Made by a program: the position numbers and the translations under genes. The notes beneath the pieces are model-generated. The model was given only the letters and a program-made list of their open reading frames with translations, searched no databases and had not been told where the DNA came from. From Beaufortia kweichowensis (lineage: Eukaryota > Chordata > Actinopteri > Cypriniformes > Gastromyzontidae), in contig CM032798.1 in assembly GCA_019155185.1 (NCBI GenBank), positions 4,415,501 through 4,479,500 on the forward strand: 64,000 bases of DNA, in the 5' to 3' direction. Below are positions 13,743-25,700 of the stretch, one piece after another. Every line of letters starts with the position of its first letter. The first letter of the stretch is position 1.

Positions 13743-16700
13743 GTAAGAAAGCGTCAATGGTGTAGTTTCCAAGGTGCTGGTTTTTCCGCGCGGATGCTTT
13801 TTCGACGAGTGTTTCTCTTTTCTCTCAGTTTGTGTGGCTCGAGCTAGAAACGAGCGCAGCTATGGCGGCTTCCCCGTCTTCGCACAAGATTCGGTCCTTG
13901 TCAGACAAAGAGGAGATTTTTTCCATAGGTTACGCCTGGCTTGTCCGGACGGGCTTTTTAGTCGAAGTTCTCCGCGAAACGGTCGGTTTTGACGTTCGAT
14001 TTTACACCGATGTCTTTAGCTCACTAGCTAACGTTAGCTGCCGTGCCAACGGACACAAATCTAGACCCTTTAAGTGTATTATGTCTCTGTTAAGCCATGC
14101 GAGCTGTGGAGAATAACCGTGGCTAGTTAGCTGGTTAGCGTGTGTAACCAGTATATTCCGGTTCTAATAAACCGTCCTCATGCGTCGCGGGTCGGGTTTT
14201 CTGTCACTTTGTGCCAGCGTCTGTTCTTCGGTTGCGTTAATCTATATGTGACTCTGTCTATGAAACCAGCTAAAGTCATTTTTTGTGATTTACTGTTTTC
14301 TAGATCCATCCTAAATTCGTCCTACTTAATGTAAAGAACATTCCGTGAAAATATAACCTTGATATCTTTAATAATGTCTGAGTAATGACATGTCAAAAAT
14401 CATAGTGATATTTATAGGTGGAATCAAACTTTGATGCTTGTTATCTCATAATTTGGCTTCGAGACTTCAGACTGGTTTTGACTGACAGGGTCACATATGA
14501 TCCAGTAATGTGTTATGTATGAACCAGTAATGTGTTTACATAACTCCTCTTCTGCACACAACACCCTTTGCACAGGTGTGCATATGTGATCCTGTCTGTA
14601 AAAAACCAGTTTTCTCTATAAAATCATCCTACATGATGTAAAGCACATTCTGTGAAAATATAACCTTGATATCTTTAATATTGACTGTGTAATGACTTGT
14701 CAAAGATTGAAATTGTTGTGATATTTATATAGGTTAAATCAAACTTTTATGTTTGTTATCTCATAAATTGATTTTGAGACTTGAGCCTGGTTGTCACGGA
14801 CAGGGATCTGAAATATGTCATTTTAATAATGTACTACCTTATACAATGTCTCTTACATTTTCTGTAAAGTTGTCTTTTATTTTATATGTTCTTTTTACTG
14901 TAAAGTTTTATTATCATTTGTCCTGAATGCGTGTACTAGAAGCTTCAATAACCAAAGAAAATTCCTCCAGTGTGCAAGCATGTGGGAAGCGTGGAAGTTG
15001 ACCCTAATAATTTGTTCTTTTTCTATATTTCAAAGGCCAAAACGACAAGCTAAACAGACGGCGGATGACGGGTATTGGGATTGTAGCGTGTGCACTTTCA
15101 GAAACAGTGCCGAAGCGTTCAAATGCAGCATCTGTGATGTACGGAAGGGCACGTCTACCAGGTATGGGCATTTTTAATTTGATGCTTTACGTGTTGTTTT
15201 GCTCTTTATGATTCACAGAAATGGCTGTGTTTATAAATGACATTTATTGAGTGTGTCTGAGTGGCTTGATTCGGTGTGGCAGTCAGCCTGTTTAGTCATT
15301 GCAGTGGTTGGCAAACTTTGTGCTCTTCATTTCTTTGTCTTGTATGATGTTAAATGCGTGCAGATGCTTTCCCCTGCAGCTTCAAGATCATGCTTCATGC
15401 AGTTGGCATTACAATGCTGATCTTGGGTGGCTTTTGAATCAAGTTTAATTTCTCATTGAGAGTCATGGCTGGTATTTGTTGAGGTTGATGAAAGGGATTT
15501 AATGTCTGGGTGTGTTTATAAGGGTTTTTAAGCCGTGTCTGCTTGCCTCTCCTTTAAACTCCTATAGAGAGAAATGTTGTACATATCCAGCACATGAAAC
15601 ACGTTTATTGTGTTGTCCCCATTTCTTACAGTGTACAAAGGTCAATCCGATTATCAAGGTTAGATTAAGCTTTATTTTTGATTTTGCAGGTAAATGACAG
15701 TGACAGTGATGCTGACAGTACTGTAGAAATCTTTAGTAATAAAACTTTCCACCTTTTCACTTGTTTTTACAGTCATATTAACCTAAGCACAATGAGACAA
15801 ACGGAACGGTTGTCTTTCTGGTTTGTCTAATTTGATGATTTCATTGCTGTAATTTCTATGCTATTCAGATAGATAGAGGCATACTTAACAGGTCTAGATG
15901 AGCAAACACATTCATAAAGGTCATTAAAAGTTTTCGTATGAATCTGGTGAAATAGCATCACAATCCTATTCCTGTAAGAAAACAGCAGCGTGTCCTCAGT
16001 TACGCACGTTCTACGTCTATCTGGGCTTCGCTGTGTTTATGATGTGTGAACCCGCCAACACTTCTCATCAGCTGACTGATGTGGTGTCTAGCTATGAGTA
16101 ATATGTGGCTGCACACAGTAATCCCCAAGCTGTAACCTTTTCATCTGGTCTTTTACACTCAGTGCTTTTCTGACATTTGGAGAAAAGAAGAGGTGTCGGG
16201 ATAAATCAGAAGCGCTGTAATCGTCAATAACGATTAGTCTGTTCCCCTCGAAACCAAGCAGGACTAGTGGATCTGTTTACAGAATGCTAAAGCATTACGT
16301 TCATGGTAATGACAGGAAATGATGCTATGTGCTTCCCTTTCTTGCTGGCAGAAGACCAGCTCCCATCAGTCTGCCAAATAGAATGGCACGATATTGCTGA
16401 TGAGGACCGCTCTGTCTCTGTTTGATCTCCGCTGTCAGGCTTTGATGGATGCGATTGTTTGCTGATGTAAGAAGCCTGGCTCCCTTTGTAATGAGGACTA
16501 ATTAGCCATCTTGTCCACGTTTGATGTATTCCAGTGGTGCACGGGAGGCAGCGTGGGGTGCTTGCAGAGAAATGATACACTCTCTTACAAGTGTGTAGGG
16601 GTTTCATCATAGCACCTTTTTATCTCTTTGCCTCAATGAATGGGCCTTTGTGGCGTGATAACGCATTCCTTTCGGCAATTATTTTATCTTTGTTGGTCTT

Positions 16701-19700
16701 TGGAGTTCAAAGAATGCAGCATCCCCCTGTGTAATGATGCTTCAGATTAGTGATGCGTCCTTTTTTGTCATGTCAAGAAAGTCTGTTTACTGCCTCAGGA
16801 TCTTTGCGTACCTTGATTCTAGCACCGTGATGTGGCTGTCTGTGAACTAGGTGTGCACAGTGTCAGTATATTAAGATGATAATTGAAGGCAACTTTTAAG
16901 TAAAGGGATTAATTGAGCAGAACAGAAGCAGGCAGATCTTTTTTTGCCTAATTGACTCTTACAGACTACATTTAACCTCGGAGAGGTTTGGATGTTCACT
17001 TGTGCGAGACTTGGCAATTTGATGCTCGAAAGTGTTGTAATAGCCGAGTTATTTTATGTATGGCTGTTAAATAGAGGCATCCTTGTGTGTACAACTTGCA
17101 GGATTGTATAAGTTGGATGACAGCTTTGCTGGAGGGCATATCTCTGGCTGTTTTTCCCACACAGCAGCTGCACAGTCCATAGACTCGCTCACCTTGTGTT
17201 TCCATGGCAGTGAAGGTTATCTTGGGTCGCTGTACTGTCAAGTAGGCAGAAATCTATACTGAATCACTGTTCTGTAAATGATGTGGTTTGGATTTTCTGG
17301 AGAGAGATTTTGTGTTGAAGTTGAAAGAAACAAGAACGAGTTTATGTTTCATTTTGACAGTAATGTGAATAACAAATGTGGTTAAGCCTTAAGGAAAATT
17401 TTAGAAAAAGAATCTCCTCTGCAAATTTATCAAACTTTCCCTGCACAGAGAAATTAAAACTATGTTGTCATGGTGTCGTTCATTAAATTATTTTACTGGA
17501 ATGAAATTGGGCTGAGTGATGATGACAGAATTTTACTTTTAGGCGGACTATCCCTTTACAGCATCATGTTTTAGTATTACATTGGAATCCCTGGAACAGG
17601 AGAGAAGAATGCAACACCTTGCTTCAGTATCAGATTCTGTGGTTGCTGTGTTTCAAGATCTGTATCAGACACCTACAGGTTAGAGGGAAGAATCCATTAG
17701 GGCTTTTCTTAAGTTGATTGATGTGCTAGATCAGGGGGAAGTGCCGTTTGGGCTTTGTTACCTTGATCTTCAGCACAGGGTGTACATTACTTTTACTTCC
17801 CCTGAAGGTCCTTGCCGGATCCCAGTCAAAGTTTTGTTGCTGCTTTTGAAAAGGCTCTTTTCAGTGAAGACAAAACTTTGCAGTCTAATAGAAAAAACCA
17901 ACAGAGTAAGCATAAGAAGACTTTTTAATTTCCCCAAATTTTATGAAGTTAATTTGATTTTAAAATTTCATTCGTACGTAATGAAAGCAGCATAGTCAAC
18001 TGTGATGCAAGGTTATTACACCAGCTTCTTTTATTTTATTACCAGGCTAGTGCAGACATTTTCCTGTGACTTTTGTGCAGAAGTTTTGCATAGCCACCTT
18101 AATTCCCCACAGATTTGCTCTGAGATGCATTGTGGATTGTTGTGAAATTTTAAATTAAAATCAGATGAGTGTCTAAAGATTTAGTCACCTATAAAGTGTT
18201 TTAAAGTCTCTGTGTTGTGTAAAGATAGACACACAGAGCAGTCAAAAATAAAGATGAAACTCTTGTATATAACTAAGGTGTAAATCCAGTGGCAAGCCAA
18301 GCAGATGACATACTAAGAATGAACTGGCACAGGATTTGATAATGATTTCAGTCAACACTAATTCATTAGCAGTTCCAAGGGAAATTGAGATTTTATTTGT
18401 CTGGTTCCGCTTGGAATAAGATAAAATTGTCTTCATATTATTGACAAGGATTAGTTTCTGTGTCTAACTGATGGAGCAGAGATTTACAATCCGGTAAATT
18501 TCATCACCGTTGCTTGAGTGCAAATTGTTGAGGATAATGGAATTACATAATCAGGCTGTGATAACACGGTTCATTTCTGTGTCATTGCCTATACAAGCAT
18601 GCATTTAGACATACTTTTGCTTATCCACACTTATCAGTAGACCTACTCTAAACCATACGCATAAGCTTTTAATCTGCACAGTGTGTTCACTGGGGATTTA
18701 AAAACTTCTATTTGAAACTGAAGACATTTTAGTCAAGCACAAGAAGACAAGTAAATTTGCACAATAGACATACTAAAGTGAGGTCATGGGGTAAAGTGAG
18801 GCTCTTGTAGTGAAATAGAGGTAATGAATATTGATGGGCTGTATTGATTTATTGATTATTTATTTATTGATAGTCTCCTGTTTGCAGTTTTGTAATGCTT
18901 TCATTACAATTTACATTATCATCAATTTGAATGAAAAACTGAATACCAAAATATTACCTTAAGTTTCACAGACTTTTTGGTATTGATATTTCCCTTTTTA
19001 CTGTAATGCAATCAAACTGAGATTGTGCGTCTTTGAATTGTGACCTAGAAATAGCACATCGTGATATTTATTCATTTCACAGGTTTTCAGGTTTCAATTT
19101 TGAATCTCAGATTTTCAACGTGATCTCAAACTTTCACACCCTTCGGTTGACCACTAGTATTGAGTTTGAGCAGAGTGTGTGTTTATTTTGGCTAAAATTG
19201 TCCAGAAAGTGATTTAGAGACAGTGAAATTGCCGGTTGTGTGATTCTAGAGTGACACGGATGACAAGGCACCAGGGAGGAGGGAGAGGGACAAAAAGAAA
19301 GCTGAGAGACTGAATGAGCACGGCCGAGCGAGCGTGTTGTACGTGTGGTGAGGTGGGGGTTGCGGGGAACTGCATGCGATTTTGATGGACGGCTCTGTTG
19401 GGACGTGCTCGCTCAGCCAAGTGGCTCTCAGAGGGAAAGCGGAATGGAGCACATCATTACCCAGCGCAGGGATGCACTGGGAGCTCCCTCCTTCAGCTCG
19501 CCTCCTCGTCCGTCCCCTCCGCCACATGTCATTCAGTCAGCAGAACAGAACAGACTGCCGTTCGGCTGACTCATGCGTAGATCACATAATCGCAGTCAGT
19601 GACATTCAGCGACCACACTTAATCAGATAACCGAGTAGGAACTGAAGCTTTTCCGATTAAGAGATGCTCCACTCCGCGAAGTGGCTTGTTAATGAAGATG

Positions 19701-22700
19701 GTAAAGCAGACAATGGAAGCTGACGTGAATGACAGCCCCTCCTGATATGAGCTGGAATTTGTTTTCGCTGGAGGAAAAATAAAGCTATTACATCTCCAGC
19801 TTTGCTTGTATATAGATGTTAGTGCTAAGAGGATTAGGCAGCTTACTTTATTGCTTGCTGATGTATTTTTCTGTGACACATTGAAATTCTTCAGAGCAAT
19901 AAGAGCACAGATTGTCAAATAATGAATCTTGGTGGTTGGAACATTTTGCTGTGAACTCGCTATACCATGGCCCCAAAAAGTGTACTTAGGGGACAGACAA
20001 AATATCAAATCTGGCTTTCTCTCAATTAGATTATTTTTTGGCATTTTTGCAATTGTTTTTCTCTAAGATGTAAATTAGCCTCTAGTTTACCTTCCCCAGC
20101 AAATCATCCACAGATTGTTCACATTGAGTTGTTTTACTAAGTTTGACAACCTTTTTAAAATGCATGCAATGTTTTGTTACCCCCAAATTCTTTGGGGGTC
20201 CAAGGTGTTTTTTGTAAAATGTGGGAGTACAACCCATTATAGAAACTTTCTTCAGTGCAAAAATGAATCACAACGGCGCAATTGAGTGACAAGACATGGT
20301 ATTTGCATTTGAGCGCTGAACAAAAAGCAGTTATCTGTTGCATTTCTCCTTATTAGTTTAACAGAGCAGGCCAGTCTAGACATAAATATTCAATAAGTTG
20401 TTGTCTTGAATAGAGTACAGTTTGCACAGTCTTTAGCTTGTTCATACTAAAATAGTAAAATGTGACTTGTAATTACACAAATAAATAACTGTAAGGACAC
20501 AAGGTTGAGTGAGTGTGTTAAGAAAGGGATCACTCTTTCAAGTTGTTTTATGAAACCGTATGTGACAAGCCGTTGGTGATGGATGGATGTGCTAAACACA
20601 AACACTACACCTGGTTAGCAGTCTGAGTGATGAGGGGGATTGTGTTGTTTCCTGTATTAAAAGGTCAGACAACACAGAAAACCTTCTCTTTGATAGACAA
20701 GAAAGATATTTGAGATGTTTCTTTTATCGTTTGGCTGTTTGCTACCCCATACAGGTTGAGCCCAGATTTTATTCACAATATTCTGTACATCCCCAACCCT
20801 TATTAAATTTTGTTTGATTTGGTAATACTTTCAATATACAATAAAACTGTAGTTCTCTCAGTTTTGTCTCACCATCTAATTCTGCATGTTTTTCCCAAAA
20901 TCAATGCAGGAAAAGCAAACTGCGTCTGACTGTAGATTTTCTTCTTTTAAACCTCCTGCTTTTTTCACACCATCAGCTAACTGTCCTGTTTTTCCATTGC
21001 ATTGCACATCCACAGAGAACAGTTAGATGTCACGGTTAGATTTTTCTGTGCTGTTGAGAGCTCCTCCCCAGAGAGCAATTTCCTCAGGGAAGAAAGAGGG
21101 CAGAATCCCTCCAGAAGGTAGAGATGAATGTTTAATGTCCCTCCGCCCAGTGGAGAATGACAAAGCAAGAACCCGGGGCATGTGCTCAAGGTGCGCTCAT
21201 CGCTCCATCTCAGTTCAGTACGGCAGGCACAGAGCCACTAATCGCTTAGTAGAATGGCTTATGGGAGCCCGGTCCCAAAGCTTGTTCAACACGCGCGTGC
21301 ATGGCAGCTTCATCATCCCCCACCAGCCAAACGCTTAATGCTGCGCACCAGAGGATCAAGGCGTTCTGCAAACTGCCACCGCACGTAGCTGTCGTGTTCG
21401 GCACAGTAGAGCTATAAAAGGACTCTTCAAAGGAACGATCTGTGTTGAGGCAGAGCGTTACATCTAATGTTGAATCCAGTGGAGACTGTCAGGAAATGTT
21501 CTGGTTATATTGTTTTCCCTAAATAATTCTAATTTGTGTAAATTAATTGCATTGTGACATTTTTATAGCAATTAAGCAATCCCTTAATTGTCAGTAGCCT
21601 ATAGGGTGAATCTATAAAAATGTGTCATTTTAAATTACTGTCATATTAAAAGGTCTTGGTAGCATTTGTTTTCATTGACTTTAATGGCTATTTTAAATTG
21701 GTCATTACATTAAATGAGATTTTATCAAATTAAAGTAAGAGGGGGTAAGAGATGTGTATGAAGCGTCACTGTTTAATAAATCTTTATGGTCTTAAAACAA
21801 AGCAGTGTTTTCTTTATGCAGAGTATATTTGTGTATCTTTTGATTTCAGAATCAAATGTGACTTGGAAATTTCTTCATTCAACATTTGGAATGTGACCTT
21901 AATTCACTTGAAATGTATTTGGCATTTTTCAGTATCATTTTTAGGCATGTGCACATGCGCTTTATTGTACAAAAAGAATTTGCAGTTGAGAAATCACTCA
22001 AGTTTTTGTACATCTCAATAGATTTCTCCAACTGAGAATAATGAAAGCCACATGCTCAGAAGAGTTTCTTTTTGTAAATGGGCTCAGTAGAGAGTCTGGA
22101 TTTAGTTCAGCTTGACTCATTTTTTAAAGGCCAACAGATTGCTTTTTAGATCATCTATATGAAGGTACGGCCTTGTATTCTGGTGCTGTGCATAAGTAGG
22201 TTGTTAACAGTTGTCTATGAGAGATCTATCCTATTGACCCGATTGTACAATCTCCGGGACTACCGGAGCATGCAAGAGTCAATGGGCATGATTGCCTGGT
22301 TATGCCGCACTTGAAATGGAGAGCTGTTAATTGAGGGCTTTTTTGCAGCCTCTTTTCACTGAAGCATTCTCTCATTCTGTCTTGCCTCTACAAGCAATCT
22401 GTTTCATTTAACACTACGCTAATTTATTGCACCACTAATGTGTAACCGAAGCCTACGGTGGCATGTCAGAAATGCCTGCCATTCTAGGAATTAAAGTTAT
22501 TAATTACAAAATGCCTTCTTAAAATACCACGTCAAAGGCTTGGATTTAAAATATGCACGCATGAAGATAATTCTTTTAACCGTTTACAATTATTAAATGT
22601 CTTGAAATGTTCAAAATGAAATTTCAAAGGGACACGCTGATAAAGAAGGCTGTCTGGTGTTTGATAGTCATCAATGGGCACATGGGCTGTTCTGTTTGTA

Positions 22701-25700
22701 AATCTCATTATCAACAACAGCATTGTCTAATATGTGGAGCTGTGAATTGTTTAATATGCTACAGAGAAATGACAGATCTCTGAATAAGATTGGATTCTGG
22801 GTTTGTGACTAATATTAGTACATTGATGAATCTTTACTTAGTGTAGTCTCAGGTTGCTGAGATTCAGGTTGAATTGAAATATTTTTGTGTTATTTTTAGA
22901 CTGATAGGGATTTTTTGTCCAACAAGAAATTTGGAGCAATACTGTATTACCTTTCAAATATTCAGTTGTGTAGTGTCCAGGTATCTTTTCAGAAATTTTA
23001 TTTGGTATATTGTTTAGAAGTCTAATATAATACTGAAAAAATTATAGATGATGTTCAATTATTTCCGTGTTTTTTTTTGGGGATGTGCAGTACGTTATTT
23101 CACACAATGTGCGTGCCGTTGCATAATGTATATTTAGTCTTAAAACCATTTGCCTTTTAAACTTCCCCCTACAAGTCCTACAGGGCGAGGTTGTGAAACG
23201 TGTTCTTGTCACGTGTCAATCAGTAAATAATGCATTGTGTGGTTTTGTCGTGCTCTGGGAGTGTTGACAGCAGTCACGACATGCCAGTGAGCTCTCATGG
23301 CTGAGTTACAGCTGGCACTGATTCATGACTCCTACACCCGCTCGCTTCAGTCTTGCTGATCTGCCCCTGATACAAATCTCTCCGCATGACAGGGGATCTA
23401 CCGTAGGGAGGTTAATCAAATCAATCACAGACCTATCCAGCGCTAGAGTCCCAGACTAACCTCAGGTTGGAAGGGATTTTTGGATCCCTCTCAGGAGGAA
23501 AACTCTGCCAAGTACCTGTTAAGTGGAGGAGTGTGTACTTTTGACAAATCCCTGGGCTGGATTAGAGTAAATTCTTTAGCGTGCTGTGGTGGAATGGGAC
23601 TGAATGAGTTGGCTGTACGTGTTCGGTCTTATTTCAAGCTCGTTTTTATACCGACTTGCAACACAGATTTGACATTCTCATGATGTGATTGAGAAGTAAA
23701 ATCTAATAATTGTTCTCCTAGGAGCAGGATTATTGATTCTGTTATTGGTCAAAAGTAGTTCTTTAAATGGATAGAAATTAGAGAAGAATAAAATATTATG
23801 CATTAAAAAAAGATGCAGTTGTTTGCCTTTTTTACAACATTTGGAAGCATGTCATAGCAGCACAGACATCTGGAAAGACACCATGACTCACCCGTAACCT
23901 GCCAGACACTGTGCAGTAAGCAATGCCAGTTGATATTGACTAGCTAACAATTACTTTTCCTGAAACCTGTCACTGTGTTGCCAGAATATTTCATGCATTG
24001 AGCTCAATGTAAATGTGCCACGTCTGTATATCTACTACATATTTTGTGGAAGAGGTGTTATGTTGGTTGTTGGTGCACTCCATTCATGATTTTGTAATGG
24101 TTAAATGTGTTTAAGAATTATTGCAATGCAAAGCCCCATACGTGGTTATTAATGCTTCCGTAATGCAGTAATGTGTGATGCCTAATACTGTACATAGTTT
24201 CAATTCTTTGTGGTTTGATTATGTTACTTGTAGAACTTCATACGGTTAACTCTTTGTATTTTTTTACATTTTCAATACTTTCAGGTAAGACTTTATTTTT
24301 CTTTATCCAGTTTGCAGTTTAGTTACTGATTTTTGCTTTTAGCTGCAGCCAGTTTAGACCCAATACATACTATCACCATGTGCACTAAAAGATGCTCTTC
24401 AGGATTTTTACCCAAGGACCTTAAAGCTCATCTAGAATCTCATAGAGGTTGTATTGATTGGTGTTGTGCTGGCCTCTTGAACATGATTGCCCATTATGAG
24501 GGATTGATTGGCTACTCACTAGTTGGACTCTGTGAGACAGATGACTGTGTCCCATCAGTCATAGAGAGTGTAATGGACATCGCCACTATCTGAAGGTTAC
24601 AGGCGTTTTTTAAAACAAAGAGAGCCGTTATCTTTATCCGCAGAGATCTTTTGGTAAACGGTTGGAGGCATCAAGAAGACCAGCCAAAATGTTGTGGTCT
24701 AGTGTGATGGATTGTAAAATGTCAGAAACTAAATATCACTGTCTGTGCTAAGCAGCCAAACATTAACACCTTGCACAGAATTCTAGTTGCTTGTGTCTCT
24801 ATAACAATTCTGATCTGCAATACGTTTGACATGTGTATTTCTGGCTACCTGATTTATACCACATCCGGTTTAACAGTCATTTAAAGTTAACTCTATCCCC
24901 TTCAGTACTGAAAATTGGTCACCACAACGATAACACTGGAACGAATGTTAAGCACGCACATCCTGACCACATGGATAACATGCATCGCTGTCCACATGCT
25001 CTCAGGGAGAACTTTGCTGGCCATAACCTTCACAAATCTAACCACAAACAAACTAGCCAAACACGCACAACCACAACCCAATCTAATATATTGAGCAAAG
25101 GAGGACTCCCATGTCAAAATGTTTACTCAGAGCAAAAAACACTGGTAGGTTGTAGCTCCGCTGAAATCCTCGGATACCCCCAGCTGCTGCCAGATGTTGG
25201 CCATTATGCTTGTGGAACGTGAGCTGGCTCGGGCTGCGCGATGCTGCGCCTCAGATCTCAGACACAGCCCCTCGGCTTTTAATTAACTCAACACCGTGCA
25301 GAGGAGAGAGAGGCTCCAGCACGCAGCCGCTGCATGTCTGTCCGCTTTTACAGCGTGTTGTGTGCACACATCAAGAAGAGAGCTTTCCAAAACAAGGTTT
25401 TTTGTTGTTGATGTGCATTGGTTAATTTGATTTGTAGTTTAATTTGATTCATTTAAATAGCTTTGTGTCTTGCAAACTTTTTTTCATTTCTTCTACTTTG
25501 TTTTTCAAGTGCACTTCACTTACATCCACATGCAGTTGTCTGACATGGAAAGAAAAAGTGGTTGTGGAGCATTTTGTGCAGAAGTGTGCAAAAATTGAAA
25601 ACTAGGGACTATTTTTGCTGGTTTCATTACATTGATGTTGAAAGATGAGTTTGACTGTTAAAATAATAATATAAAGGCACACGTCAGTCTGTGTTTTGTG

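Larger units (their letters stand above)
13743..15035 (+). other. rybp: rybp intron 1
   Basis: This 1.29 kb phase 2 intron runs from GTAAG to AAAG. Its first 500 bp are still CpG-rich and contain an ATGGCGGC motif (13862-13869) and the 14-bp palindrome AGCTAACGTTAGCT (14026-14039). The middle is occupied by the two MITE copies. The last 200 bp are AT-rich. Confidence 0.85.

Noticed and set aside
19619..20044. 141-codon minus-strand frame in rybp intron 2
   Set aside because: No domain, AT-rich composition, no splice context.
24833..25222. 129-codon frame in rybp intron 2
   Set aside because: No conserved motif recognised; His/Asn/Thr-rich translation of low-complexity DNA.
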